From positions 4,271,501-4,335,500 of the forward strand of contig NZ_CP047146.1 in NCBI RefSeq assembly GCF_009834125.1: 64,000 nt of DNA, in the 5' to 3' direction. This document shows positions 46,221 through 55,538 of the stretch, piece after piece; within the stretch, counting starts at the first letter, position 1; each line of letters opens with the position of its first letter. This DNA is from Streptomyces sp. GS7. Lineage in GTDB: Bacteria; Actinomycetota; Actinomycetes; Streptomycetales; Streptomycetaceae. The notes beneath the pieces are model-generated. The model was not told where the DNA came from and ran no database searches. It saw nothing but the letters and a program-made list of their open reading frames with translations. The position numbers and the translations under genes were made by a program.

Positions 46221-46829
46221 GTGGCGACTCCGCCGCAACCTCAGCCTCAGCCTGTGCCGTTCCAGGCCCCTCATCCGCAGCCGGGCCAGCCGTACCAGCC
46301 GCCCCACCCGCAGGCCGCCCCGCCAGCCTGGGGGTGGGGGCAACCCCAGGCACCTGTCGCCTGGGGCCAGCACCAGCAGTCCGCACCCGCCTGGAACCAG
46401 GGGCACCCGGCACCGTTTCAGCAGGCTCCGCTTCCGCACCATGCCGGCTGCCGACTGTGTGGTGCCGTGCCGGCCGCGGACGTCACCGTACGGGGACACC
46501 AGGGCATTCTCATCCTCATGCGATTCCTGACCATGAAGGGCCCTTTCTGCCGGAGCTGCGGCATCGCGCTGTGCCGTGAGATGACCGGCAGTACGCTCTG
46601 GCAGGGCTGGTGGAGTCCGTTCTCCCTCTTCCTGTTCACTCCCTTCACGCTCATCTGGAACCTCGTAGCCAGGATCAGGCTGGGCAAACTCCCGGCGCCG
46701 ATCCCAGGGCAACCCGGCCCGCAGCTGGATCCCGGAGCACCGTTGTATCGACGGCCCGCGATCCTGGGGGCGTTGATACCGGTGCTCTGGTTCCTGTTCG
46801 TGACGTACCGGAGCATGTCGGGGGCGTAG
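46221..46829 (+). CDS. membrane protein with proline/glutamine-rich head and zinc-ribbon-like cysteines
   Basis: A 202-residue protein. Residues 1-75 are rich in Pro, Gln and His (P-Q-P-Q-P-Q-P and similar), a style common on actinobacterial membrane proteins. A cysteine pair C-R-L-C-G and a second pair C-R-S-C-G, about 35 residues apart, could bind zinc. Two hydrophobic helices follow, near F-S-L-F-L-F-T-P-F-T-L-I-W and A-I-L-G-A-L-I-P-V-L-W-F. GTG at 46221 is chosen because GGGGGAAA precedes it; in-frame sequence upstream lacks coding character. Function unknown. Confidence 0.7.
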   Translation: MATPPQPQPQPVPFQAPHPQPGQPYQPPHPQAAPPAWGWGQPQAPVAWGQHQQSAPAWNQGHPAPFQQAPLPHHAGCRLCGAVPAADVTVRGHQGILILMRFLTMKGPFCRSCGIALCREMTGSTLWQGWWSPFSLFLFTPFTLIWNLVARIRLGKLPAPIPGQPGPQLDPGAPLYRRPAILGALIPVLWFLFVTYRSMSGA

Positions 46830-46891
46830 TAGCGCCACCGCATCTGCGCTCCGACGCCGCCGGCTCCTCTCCAGCACGGCCAGTACGCAGG

Positions 46892-47877
46892 TCAGCCCTG
46901 AGTGGTCGACACGGTGATGGGGAGTTGCCTGAGGGCATGGGACCTGAACGATGCCCGCCATGGGAGACGGTCTTCGCTGACAGCCAGGTCGATGTGGGGG
47001 AATCGTTCCAGCAGTGTGGACAGCGCAACCTGAACTTCCATCCGGGCGAGCGGTGCCCCCAGGCAGTAGTGGATGCCGTGGCCGAGGGCGAGGTGCGCGT
47101 TGTCCTGGCGTCGGATGTCGAACCGGTCGGGGTCGGTGAAGCACGCGGGATCGCGGTGGGCCGAGCTCAAGGCCAGCATGACCGTGTCGCCGGCGGGGAT
47201 CATGACACCGCCGAGTTCCATGTCCTCGGTCGGGAAGCGGCGGATGGCCAACTGGTTGGGGTGGGTGAAGCGCAGGATCTCCTCCACCGCGGCCGGAAGG
47301 AGCCTGGTGTCCCTGCGCAGCGCGGCGAGTTGCTCGGGATGGCGGAGCAGGACGAGCAGTCCACTGCTGATGAGATGTTGGGTGTTCTCGCTCCCGGTCC
47401 ACAGGAGCAGGAAGCCCAGGGAGACGAGTTCGTTCTCGGTGAGTCTTTCGCCCTGGTCCCGTGCGACTATCAGCCGTGACAGGAGGTCGTCGCCGGGGGT
47501 GCCGCGTCGCAGGGCCACAAGGTCCAGGAGATGGCGATGGATGTGCTCCACGGCTTCGGCGACTTGTCCGGGGTACTCGGGGTCGAGCATGGCGCCCGCC
47601 CACCGGGAGAACGGGCGCCGGATCTCATCGGGTACGCCCAGGAGGTCGCCGATGACGACGAGAGGCAGAGGGTTGGCGTAGTCGGCGACAAGGTCGGCCC
47701 TGCCGCGTACGGCGATGTCGTCGGCCAGTTGCCGGGCGATGAGTTGGACGCGGTCCTTCAGGGCTTCGACGTGGCGAGGTGTGAAGGTCCGGGAAACCAG
47801 TCGGCGCAGTCGGAGGTGGTCCGCTCCGTCCATGTTCAGCAGGTTGGCGTCCAGAGCCGGTGGCAGTGGCGTGCCGT
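46892..47877 (-). pseudogene. cytochrome P450 lacking its N-terminal quarter
   Basis: The remaining frame starts inside the B-C region (G-T-P-L-P-P-A-L-D-A-N-L-L-N-M-D-G-A-D-H) and runs to a normal end (about 325 residues against about 400 for this CYP107-like group). The K-helix E-E-I-L-R and heme loop L-G-H-G-I-H-Y-C-L-G-A-P-L-A-R are intact. The I-helix is unusual, W-T-G-S-E-N-T-Q where A-G-x-E/D-T-T is expected. In-frame coding continues upstream of the first ATG (47833) until it meets the tail of the GNAT remnant, where the first ~75-90 residues have been lost. An initiation at 47833 would give a 313-residue protein unlikely to fold. Confidence 0.75.
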
Positions 47878-48107
47878 TCAGACTGTGAACGAGTGCAGAT
47901 TGGTTGCGGCGAGGGTGTGCTCCGCGTCGTGTGCCTCGAAGGTGCTCACGTGGTGGAAGCCGAGGCGGGTGGCGAGCCTGCCCGAGCGCTCGTCGGCTGA
48001 AGCTCGATGAGTCCGTCGCGGTCGGTGTCGTGTGCCTTACGCAGCCGGAGCCGAACCGATGTGAGCTCCCTGAGGGACAGGACGGGCGATGGGTTCACTC
48101 CCCTCAT
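47878..48107 (-). pseudogene. GNAT acetyltransferase with central deletion, downstream of TetR
   Basis: ATG at 48107 overlaps the TetR stop codon as ATGA. The head reads L-R-E-L-T-S-V-R-L-R-L-R-K-A-H-D-T-D-R-D-G-L-I-E-L, like the start of GNAT proteins such as the one at 62179. After about 36 codons the frame changes and the tail reads S-G-R-L-A-T-R-L-G-F-H-H-V-S-T-F-E-A, the standard GNAT C-terminal segment, stopping at 47878. The central acetyl-CoA-binding part (around 100 residues) is gone. The tail abuts the truncated P450, so two damaged genes meet here. Confidence 0.7.
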
Positions 48108-48769
48108 TCGGGTTGGCCGGAGCTGCTGCCCACGAGACACTCGATGAGCCGGGCGAGCTGCTCGGCGAAGTGCTCGACCAGCTCCGGTGAGCTTCCGTCG
48201 GCGCCGAACAGGCCGCGCGCCAGTTGGGGGTAGATCGCCAGCGCATTCGCCGCACTCATTTCGATGAGCAGCAGCGCGGCCGGGTCGAACCGGTCGTCAA
48301 GCTCGCCGGCCAGCTGACGCTTGCGGATCAGTTCCACCTCGTGTTGCAGCCGGGCGTTGCGTTCGGCCGCCTCTTCGTCGTCCTCCCCGGTGTCGGCGAG
48401 GCCCTCCCAGGCGAGGAGGCGCCCCCCGAGCCGGGGGTCGACGCTCGCCCGCACATAGTGCTTGATCATCTCGGCGTGGTCCATGTCGTCGGGGACCGCC
48501 TGGGCCTCGTAAGCCCGCCACCGCCGGCCGATCTCACGGTAGAGGCCCTCCTTGCCGTCGAAGTAGTACGTGATGAGCTGCTGGTTCACACCGGCGCGCG
48601 CGGCGATCTCGGACACCCGGGCGCCGGCGAAGCCCTTCGCGGAGAACACCTCGGTCGCGGCGTCGAGGATCAACGCCTTGGTGCGCTCGGGATCGCGTTG
48701 CCGCTCGTGCGCCGCCGGCGCCCGCCGCGTCGACCGCCGTGCGTTGGTGCCGCTCTTCTCACTGGTCAT
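48104..48769 (-). CDS. TetR family transcriptional repressor
   Basis: A 221-residue TetR protein. The N-terminal helix-turn-helix reads R-V-S-E-I-A-A-R-A-G-V-N-Q-Q-L-I-T-Y-Y-F-D-G-K-E-G-L-Y, strongly diagnostic, preceded by a basic arm. The C-terminal part is the helical ligand/dimer domain. It is divergent from the FAD monooxygenase gene and a perfect 7-bp inverted repeat lies in between, so it probably represses that gene and itself, and is released by the substrate or product of the oxygenase. ATG at 48769 is chosen; the frame also opens at 48811, but that start would sit inside the operator. Its stop overlaps the GNAT start (ATGA). Confidence 0.9.
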   Translation of the reverse strand: MTSEKSGTNARRSTRRAPAAHERQRDPERTKALILDAATEVFSAKGFAGARVSEIAARAGVNQQLITYYFDGKEGLYREIGRRWRAYEAQAVPDDMDHAEMIKHYVRASVDPRLGGRLLAWEGLADTGEDDEEAAERNARLQHEVELIRKRQLAGELDDRFDPAALLLIEMSAANALAIYPQLARGLFGADGSSPELVEHFAEQLARLIECLVGSSSGQPE

Positions 48770-48803
48770 GGCCAGGATTCTGCCATCCGGCCGGTCAGCA
48801 TAA

Positions 48804-48844
48804 TCAACCATCTGGTTGACAAGTTCATCTGGGTGATTGATTCT
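48804..48844 (+). promoter_or_regulatory. operator and promoter of the FAD monooxygenase gene
   Basis: TCAACCA-tc-TGGTTGA (48804-48819) is a perfect inverted repeat, a candidate TetR operator. TTGACA (48816-48821), a consensus -35, overlaps its right arm; gattct (48839-48844) lies 17 bp downstream as a -10. This puts transcription start at or within a base or two of the ATG at 48852, with no ribosome site, so the mRNA is probably leaderless. Confidence 0.6.
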
Positions 48845-48851
48845 CCTCGGT

Positions 48852-50450
48852 ATGAATCAGCAGAAGACTCAGGTACTCGTCGTCGGAGGCGCCCTCACCG
48901 GGCTGAGCGCCGCCGTCTTCCTCGCCCACAAGGACGTCCGGGTGACGGTGGTGGAGCGCCACCCCGACCTGCTCTTACACCCGAGGCTGCGCGGCATCAC
49001 ACCGCGGACCGTCGAGGTCCTCCGCCAGGTCGGACTCGGTCCGGCGATCCGTCAGGAGAGCTTCCGCGGCGGCGGCGACGACGTCTTCGTGCCGCTGCGG
49101 GCGAACACGCTCGCAGACGAGTACGAACCGGTCGAGGAAGCCGACCACGCGGAGTCCGTCGACCCCCGCACCTACAGCCCGTCGGCCTACGCGGGGATCG
49201 ACCAGGACCGGCTCGAACTCCTGCTGCGCGACCGCGCCCGCGAACTCGGTGCCGACATCCGGTACTTGACCGAGGTGACCGCCCTCGACCAGGACGTCGA
49301 CGGAGTCACGGTGACCGTCCGGGACCGCGCCGGCGGCGGCGAGGGAGCGATCCGCGCGGACTACGTCATCGCGGCCGACGGGGCGAACAGCCGGATCCGC
49401 ACGTGGCTGGGGATCGCAACGGACGGGCCGGGAGTGCTGTTCGACACGATCACCGCAATCGTCGACGCGAACCTCTCGGCCGCCGTGCGCGGCCGAAAGA
49501 TCGGCATCGCCTACCTGCAAAAACCGCGCCCGTTCAGCTCGATGATGCCGCACGACGACTCGGGCACGCGATGGCTGTTCAGCACCGGATACGACCCGCG
49601 GCGCGAGTCGGTGGAGGACTTCACCACCGAACGCGTGGCGGAGATGGTGCGGGACGCGTCCGGACTGGACGAGATCGACGTCTCCTTGCGGCCCCAGATC
49701 CCCGGCACCGACGTCACCGTGCTCGGCTTCCCGATCGGCGCCCACGTCGCACGGTCCTACCACTCGGGCCGAGTGTTCCTGGCCGGGGACGCCGCGCGCA
49801 TCCAGCCTCCCACGGGCGGGTTCGGCGGGAGCACCGGGATCCAGGACGCCCACAACCTGGCCTGGAAGCTCGCCGCCGTCCTCAACGGGTGGGCCGGCCC
49901 CGGATTGCTCGACACCTACGACGCCGAGCGGCGCCCCTACGGGCGGCTCGCCATGCAGCAGGCGTTCGCCCGCTTCGGCGACAGGATGGCCGGCGGTGCG
50001 GAGGTGGAACTGCTCGACTACTCGGCGGTGACGATGGGCTTCCGGTACGCCTCGGCGGCTGTGCCCGGCAACCACGAGACCGAACCGATCCCCGCCGTCG
50101 AGCTGCGTGCACAACCGGGCACGCGGGCACCGCACCACCCGACCGCGGACGGCGGCTCCCTCCTCGACCTGTACGGCGAGACCTTCGTCCTCCTGGCCGG
50201 CCACCACGGCCAGTTGTGGGCCAAAACCGCCAAGGACCTCGGCACCGCGATGGGGGTGGAAGTCCACCCGTACGTCCTCGGCGCAGACATCGACACCGAG
50301 GGCGGTGAGAAGGCGCACGGCATCGGCGCCCACGGCGCGGTACTCGTCCGCCCGGACGGCTTCGTCGCCTGGCGCGGCCAATCCACCGCGAAGGACCCGG
50401 CCGCGGTACTCGCCGAGGTCCTCCGCACGGTCCTCGCCAGGCAGGGCTGA
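48852..50450 (+). CDS. FAD-dependent aromatic monooxygenase (PHBH fold)
   Basis: A 532-residue class A flavoprotein hydroxylase. The FAD-binding motifs are in order: dinucleotide loop V-V-G-G-A-L-T-G-L-S (residues 10-19; one glycine fewer than the strict GxGxxG), the D-G motif V-I-A-A-D-G-A-N-S-R-I-R, and G-D motif F-L-A-G-D-A-A-R-I-Q-P-P-T-G-G-F-G. Length and the C-terminal thioredoxin-like extension (from L-D-L-Y-G-E-T-F-V-L-L-A-G) match the polyketide and rifampicin-type hydroxylases. It should hydroxylate a polycyclic or phenolic substrate with NAD(P)H. Control by the divergent TetR is likely, which suggests detoxification of an incoming compound. Confidence 0.9.
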   Translation: MNQQKTQVLVVGGALTGLSAAVFLAHKDVRVTVVERHPDLLLHPRLRGITPRTVEVLRQVGLGPAIRQESFRGGGDDVFVPLRANTLADEYEPVEEADHAESVDPRTYSPSAYAGIDQDRLELLLRDRARELGADIRYLTEVTALDQDVDGVTVTVRDRAGGGEGAIRADYVIAADGANSRIRTWLGIATDGPGVLFDTITAIVDANLSAAVRGRKIGIAYLQKPRPFSSMMPHDDSGTRWLFSTGYDPRRESVEDFTTERVAEMVRDASGLDEIDVSLRPQIPGTDVTVLGFPIGAHVARSYHSGRVFLAGDAARIQPPTGGFGGSTGIQDAHNLAWKLAAVLNGWAGPGLLDTYDAERRPYGRLAMQQAFARFGDRMAGGAEVELLDYSAVTMGFRYASAAVPGNHETEPIPAVELRAQPGTRAPHHPTADGGSLLDLYGETFVLLAGHHGQLWAKTAKDLGTAMGVEVHPYVLGADIDTEGGEKAHGIGAHGAVLVRPDGFVAWRGQSTAKDPAAVLAEVLRTVLARQG

Positions 50451-50526
50451 CGACGGCAGGCACGCCGCGGCGGGAAGAAGCCCCCGGTCCCACCTACGCA
50501 GCCGGCTCCGCCAGAGAGGTGTCGCG

Positions 50527-50829
50527 TCAGCAGCTTCCTGGCGGCGACGCGGCGCGGTGAGCGTGGTCGCGGGAGGAGACGATCCGCCCGTCGCGGAGGC
50601 GGATCACGAAGACACACGCGATCTCGATCGGTTCCGCTGTCGCCGCCACCCGGCCCCGGTAGTTGAACTCGGCAATGATCACCTCGGGGTCGGCGGTCTC
50701 GTGGACCAGCAGGTCCTCCGCCCGCATGTCGAGTCCACGGGTGAGGACCCGGCTGAAGTGTTCCCTCAGCTCGTCACGGCCCCGCAGCAACCGCTCTGGT
50801 GAGCCCACCGGAGCGAACGGGTGCTCCAC
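50527..50829 (-). CDS. SnoaL-like (NTF2-fold) protein, start uncertain
   Basis: About 100 residues of an NTF2/SnoaL-like fold: E-H-P-F-A-P, L-R-G-R-D-E-L-R-E-H-F, P-E-V-I-I-A-E-F-N-Y and V-F-V-I-R-L-R-D-G-R-I-V. The first start codon in frame is GTG at 50829, but matching sequence (T-I-H-G-V-T-H-R-E-F-T-K-L-P-E-L-Y-A-E-D) continues upstream to about 50900 without an ATG or GTG. The true start may be lost or non-standard; AGGAGG lies at 50936-50941. It is convergent with the FAD monooxygenase. Function could be small-molecule binding or cyclisation. Confidence 0.65.
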   Translation of the reverse strand: MEHPFAPVGSPERLLRGRDELREHFSRVLTRGLDMRAEDLLVHETADPEVIIAEFNYRGRVAATAEPIEIACVFVIRLRDGRIVSSRDHAHRAASPPGSC

Positions 50830-50941
50830 GACGGCGTCCTCGGCGTACAGCTCGGGCAGCTTGGTGAACTCGCGGTGGGTGACTCCGTGGATCGTCCGTT
50901 CCCCAACGGCAGCGCAGCCGGCGGACGTTCTCCGGCCTCCT

Positions 50942-51538
50942 GTGTGCGCCGTTCCTCGTACGGTCGGCGTCGTGCGCGCGGTCAGAGACCGAGCAGTTCC
51001 GCGAGGGTGCCGCCCAGAACACGATCGCGCAGGGCCCTGGCCTGGTCACGCGGTCAACGGTGGCGCGAGCGAGAACCGGGGCGCCATAGGGCGCGTCCCC
51101 CAGCCCCGCGTGTCCCTTCCCAACTGGCGGATGGCGCCGTCTCCGAGCTCGGGCGATGTGTCCTCCGGTACAACCTGAATGCCGACAGGGCCGGCCGGCA
51201 GCCTGAGCCCTTCAGCGTCAATGGGGACACCCTCACTACGTCACGCGCAGGCCGCGTCCTCAGCATGGGCGGCCCTGTCGATTCAACTGCGGCGCAGAGG
51301 CTGGAGGTGGAGAGGCTGGAGCACAGGGGAATCTCGGAGGCTCTGGGAGGGCTGCCCCCACTTGGTTGAGAGCCGCCGAAAAATGACGAACCGCGGGGCA
51401 ACGGTGTTCCGTCATTCGCCCTCTGACAGGTTGCGATCGGTGAGCGGAACGGGCGGCTGCGGGCCGAGGAACGGCTTCGTGCCCTGAAGCCTCTTCACTC
51501 TTGCCGAGCACAAGACCATCCGAAGGGGGAGACAGGCG
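50942..51538. other. gap with short amidohydrolase-like tail
   Basis: On the minus strand a 20-residue end (D-Q-A-R-A-L-R-D-R-V-L-G-G-T-L-A-E-L-L-G then stop near 50982) resembles the C-terminus of amidohydrolase-family proteins, cut by an upstream in-frame stop. The rest, including a plus-strand frame ending at 51369, is not recognised. Confidence 0.3.
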
Positions 51539-51946
51539 ATGGGCGTTGTCAACCGACGTACTGCACGTGCGGCCGTCGTTGCGGCAGTCGGCATATCGGC
51601 ACTCGGGCTGAGTGCGGTGACGGCTTTTGCGAAGATCAGTTACGACTTCAAGGTGAGCCCGCACGTCGTGAAGGCCGGCGCGCGCGTCCACGTGAAGGGG
51701 GATGCCTCGAACGACGATGACCGCTTTCAGAAGTTCTGTGTGCAGCAACGACAGGGCACCGGATCCTGGCGCACGGTGAAGTGCGCTCACGGTGCGGTCT
51801 TCGACGGCGGCGCGGTCGACACATGGGTCCGGGCCGAGCACCGTGGCACGCTGCAGTTCCGCGGGGCGCTTTACGAGACGGGCTGGAACGCGAACAAGCT
51901 CCATCTGCAGATGGTCACGCCCACCGAAACCGTCAGGGTGCGTTGA
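51539..51946 (+). CDS. secreted protein of unknown function
   Basis: A 135-residue protein with a Sec signal peptide (basic N-terminus, V-V-A-A-V-G-I-S-A-L-G-L, A-F-A cleavage near residue 31). The mature part (about 104 residues) is beta-rich, begins K-I-S-Y-D-F-K-V-S-P-H-V-V-K-A-G, and has two cysteines likely to form a disulfide. ATG at 51539 follows AAGGGGGAGA. A long terminator hairpin follows. No family named. Confidence 0.75.
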   Translation: MGVVNRRTARAAVVAAVGISALGLSAVTAFAKISYDFKVSPHVVKAGARVHVKGDASNDDDRFQKFCVQQRQGTGSWRTVKCAHGAVFDGGAVDTWVRAEHRGTLQFRGALYETGWNANKLHLQMVTPTETVRVR

Positions 51947-52117
51947 CCGAGCTTCGGTGAGCACGCTCAACTGTCCGTACGTTGTCCTGCGGGATGTGGT
52001 GGGCTCTTCAGCGCGACGGGGCAGCCAGCTTGTTGCGTGGGACTGTGGAAGGGTGCGGACGAAGGGCGTCCGGGTCGGCGAGAGCTACCCGGTGCGAGGT
52101 GGGCGTGCTACCGCCCC

Positions 52118-52150
52118 CGCGCCGCCGTCGGTAGGACCGACGGCGGCGCG
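52118..52150. terminator. 15-bp perfect hairpin between convergent genes
   Basis: The arms 52118-52132 and 52136-52150 pair perfectly around agg. It lies between the secreted-protein gene and the convergent serine hydrolase gene and probably terminates both. Confidence 0.8.
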
Positions 52151-52282
52151 TCTCCCCGACGATTGGCCCTTCCGACCGAAGTGTGACCGGTTGCATGTCT
52201 GACCAGTGAAGTCCGTTCGTGGCGGCCAGTCTTCGGTGAGGGGCCTGGCCAGGTGCGAGGGGAGCGGAGACGGCATGCGGTA

Positions 52283-53386
52283 TCAGGCGATGGGCGGGCC
52301 AGGTGTGACCGCTTGCGATACCGCCGTGAGGAGGGTTTCGACTTCGCCTCCCCAACGGGAGCTGATGACCAGGTCGCGGGCAGGGTCAACCCACAGCAGG
52401 TGGCTGCCGCCGTTGCCGCGGGCGCAGCGTCCGGTCGCCGGAGCGGCCGGCCATACCGTGCGGCTGTCGTTGAGCCACCAGGACAGGCCGTAGTTGGGCT
52501 TGACCCGGCACGGTGTCCACATCTCCTCCATCCAGCGGGCGGAGAGGACCTGGGTGTGGCCCCATCGGCCACCGCGCAGGCACAAGTGGCCGATGCGGGC
52601 CAGGTCGAGCGCGTTGATCCACAGTCCTCCGCCCCAGTGGGCGCCGCCGGAGACCACCGGCACGCGGGTGCCGTCGATGTCCAGGAAGGAGTGGCTGTAG
52701 CCGTGCCACAGCCACGACGACGATGCGCCGATCGGGGCCATGACGCGGTCCTGCAGGATGTCCGGCAGTGCACGGCGGAGCAGGGCGGTCAGTGCCAGGG
52801 CGGTCAGGTTCACGCGGACGTCGTTGTACGCCCAGCCCTCGCCGGGTGGCCCGCCGGTCGACTCGGTGCCCTCGCGCGTGCTTTGCGCATCGGCCCATGT
52901 CGGCTTGCCCCACAGCTCGCCCTCCCACTGGCTCGACTGGTTCAGCAGGTGGCGCCAGGTGATCGCCCGCCCATGGGCATCCGCGAACTGCGGCAGCCCT
53001 ACGTGGACGCACACGGGCTCGTCGAGGATCAGCATGCCGTCGTCGTGGGCGATGCCGGCCACCAGAGCGAGCACGCTTTTCGTTGCGCTGTACGCCATCT
53101 CCTCGCGCGTCGGGTCACCCCAGGACGCGATCACCATTCCGTGCCGGACGACGACGCCGCTCGCACCCTGGCCATCGAGCAGCGGACCGACGACCTCCCG
53201 GTGGGAGTCATCGGAAACCTGAGCCGCGAGATACGAGGCCATGTCCGTGACGCCCGGCACCGGGCGCTCGGCCTGCTGCCGGGCAGCTCGTGCCACAGCC
53301 TCCGCGTCCACGCCCTCCCAGGGATCCCCCAAGCCGATCTCCTCGTCCAGGACGTGAAGAACCCTTTCCAACCCCAGCCTCCCCAA
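52283..53386 (-). CDS. serine hydrolase, beta-lactamase/penicillin-binding-protein fold
   Basis: About 367 residues of a class C beta-lactamase-like serine hydrolase. The nucleophile motif S-A-T-K-S (SxxK) and the Y-N-D tyrosine motif (G-W-A-Y-N-D-V-R-V-N) are visible; the third motif region is R-W-G-G near the C-terminus. There is no signal peptide, so a cytoplasmic esterase or peptidase role is more likely than cell-wall action. The start is uncertain: TTG at 53386 is the furthest in-frame codon and no strong ribosome site is obvious. Confidence 0.75.
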   Translation of the reverse strand: MGRLGLERVLHVLDEEIGLGDPWEGVDAEAVARAARQQAERPVPGVTDMASYLAAQVSDDSHREVVGPLLDGQGASGVVVRHGMVIASWGDPTREEMAYSATKSVLALVAGIAHDDGMLILDEPVCVHVGLPQFADAHGRAITWRHLLNQSSQWEGELWGKPTWADAQSTREGTESTGGPPGEGWAYNDVRVNLTALALTALLRRALPDILQDRVMAPIGASSSWLWHGYSHSFLDIDGTRVPVVSGGAHWGGGLWINALDLARIGHLCLRGGRWGHTQVLSARWMEEMWTPCRVKPNYGLSWWLNDSRTVWPAAPATGRCARGNGGSHLLWVDPARDLVISSRWGGEVETLLTAVSQAVTPGPPIA

Positions 53387-54155
53387 AGACCGCTCCCTCG
53401 TCCGCCGGCGAAGCCGACAGCGCCTCTGGGCAGCCTGCCAGGTCCCGGGGCGCGGACCCGATCAATGTCTGAGAACAACCCACCTTCGACGAGATCGAAC
53501 CATCTTCGCCCTGCCGCACCGGAGCCCTCGCACTCACATCGAAGCCCAAGCAAGGGCGACGCCATCGGTCAACGCACCGGCGTCCCTTGCCGGGTGGGCT
53601 GTTACGGCCGTCAGACAGACGGGCCGAGGCGGCGACCACCCAGCGCCCCTCGGCCGGTCCGGCGACGTCCTGAACTGCGCCTCACATGTCCGGTGAGGCG
53701 AGCTGTGGGTCACCGGCCGTCGGTGAGAACCGCTCAGGACCGGTGAGGCGGAACAGAACAGGCGGAGGCCCCTGTTGACAGCAACTACTTACACTTCCAC
53801 ATCCACATCCTCGAACCAGCGAGAATCGGATACAGCCGGCGGCGGGGCGCCGTTGCGATCGAGACCGAGCTCACCCCGTCCGGCAACCCACACCTGCGCA
53901 GGCTCGTCACATACGCCCTCCTGACCGCCCTTCCTGACCAACCCACTTGGCCAAGGCATACACAGCGCTCCGGATCGCTCCATCCTCCACCGACAAAAAC
54001 CTCGGCACCATCGACCACGTGCACGAGTTGCTGCCGAGGCGATTCGCGGTGCGATGTATCGCTCTACCGCTGTATCGCTCTGGCGTCACGACGCTCTCGT
54101 TTGAACGTCCCTGACTTCCGCTGTTCGCAGCCCAGTTCCCGTGACGCCGGAGCGG
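53387..54155. other. gap containing an unrecognised gene fragment
   Basis: On the plus strand about 53777-53945 reads N-Y-L-H-F-H-I-H-I-L-E-P-A-R-I-G-Y, then A-V-A-I-E-T-E-L-T-P-S-G-N-P-H-L-R-R-L, which looks like real protein without start, stop or name. A different frame, 53941-54115, gives A-K-A-Y-T-A-L-R-I-A. The second half of this gap is relatively AT-rich. I see no intact gene. Confidence 0.35.
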
Positions 54156-54821
54156 TCATACTCCGATGAAGCTCACTGTTTCCATCATGTCCGCCCGCCC
54201 GGTACGCAGCCGCGGTACGCCTTCCTTCTCGAATCCCACCGCGACACCGCAGAACAGTACGAGCCCGTCATCGGCTCCGACGATCTGGCTGACGGTCTTG
54301 CGATACATCGTCCACATCACCTGGGGACAACTGTGCAACCCTTCCGCCCTCAGCAACAGCATGACCGTCTGGAGGTACATTCCCACGTCCCCCCACTGCC
54401 CAGGCCCCATCGTCCGGTCGAGGTAGCAGAACAGTACGACCGGCGCTCCGAACGCCTCCGAGTTCAAGGCGGCGATCTTCATGGGCCTGTCGGGGGCGTC
54501 GCGCTCGATCCCCAGCGCCTTGTACCGCTGGGTGGCCGCGGCGGAACGGCGATCCAGATACGGCGAGGCCAGGTCGGTCGGGTACATCGGATACTCCCGC
54601 TCGTCACCCGGGTCTCCCGCCAGAGCCCTGGCTGTCGCGCGCCTCTTCAGTTCGGCCAAGGGCTCACCGGTCACGACATAGACATGCCACGGCTGGAGGT
54701 TCCCGCTCGACGGAGCCCGTGTCGCTGCAGCCAGCACTCGTTCGAGAGTCTCTTTGGACACCGGCTCATCGCTGAACGCCCGTACAGCCCGGCGACTGTC
54801 CACCGCCTCATACACATCCAC
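54156..54821 (-). CDS. nitroreductase family flavoprotein
   Basis: A 221-residue nitroreductase. Family signatures: A-V-D-S-R-R-A-V-R-A-F (FMN-phosphate arginines), A-P-S-S-G-N-L-Q-P-W (FMN contact) and the C-terminal G-V-A-V-G-F. The members use FMN and NAD(P)H to reduce nitroaromatics, quinones or enones. GTG at 54821 is chosen because GGTGGAGAAG lies at correct distance; GTG at 54839 is less likely. Confidence 0.88.
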   Translation of the reverse strand: MDVYEAVDSRRAVRAFSDEPVSKETLERVLAAATRAPSSGNLQPWHVYVVTGEPLAELKRRATARALAGDPGDEREYPMYPTDLASPYLDRRSAAATQRYKALGIERDAPDRPMKIAALNSEAFGAPVVLFCYLDRTMGPGQWGDVGMYLQTVMLLLRAEGLHSCPQVMWTMYRKTVSQIVGADDGLVLFCGVAVGFEKEGVPRLRTGRADMMETVSFIGV

Positions 54822-55538
54822 GTCTTCTCCACCTCTCACTCAACGACAACACCCCTCTATCGTCGTCAGCACAGACAGCAGGCAGCAACGTGACCCGGAT
54901 CGCACCGAGTTCTGCGGCAGGTCCCAAGGCGCTGGAATCGGCCGACAGCGGCGCCGGGGCCGCCCCCGCGTCCGGACCTCGCCTGGTGGCGTTGCCATGC
55001 GGACAGCAGGCCCACGACGCGGCCATGGTGAAAGGCCGTCACCAGGCGTCCACCCGCCTTGGGGAGACGGAGCGGGCGCCGAGCCGGGCGGACGGCCGCG
55101 ACGACGACCTCGGCGGCTGCGGCCGCCGAGGTCGCCGAGGTCGTCGCCGCCGAGCAGGTTGCCGCCGAGCGGCCGGAGTCGCTTGCCTGCCAGTACGCGG
55201 TCGATGCCTTCCGCCTCCCTATCGTTGATGAGACCGGCCTCGACCTCGTCGACTGGGCCCGCCGGATGCCCAGCGAGTGGATGGTTGTCGACCAGCAAGG
55301 CGACTGTGCACGGCACTTCGCGGGGAACTGGGGCGTCGGCTGACGGCTGCAGAGTGAGTGTGACGATGGCCGGCAGTTCGGGACGCACGGGTCTTGTTGG
55401 GCGCTTGCCCCATCGATGCTGCTGGTTCCTGGCTGGAATTGATCTTGATTCCGTTAAGGCCCATTGATCGTGAATTGGTCTTCGGTAGGTTGACGTGTGG
55501 CAGGTTTTGCCCCTTCGTTTCCCATTCAAGGAGTTCTC
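54822..55538. other. gap upstream of I36-type inhibitor gene with a weak plus-strand fragment
   Basis: A plus-strand stretch about 55116-55343 (A-A-E-V-A-E-V-V-A-A-E-Q-V, then D-E-T-G-L-D-L-V-D-W-A-R-R-M-P and a stop) has normal codon usage but no clear start. It may be the tail of a lost gene. Nothing else recognised. Confidence 0.3.
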
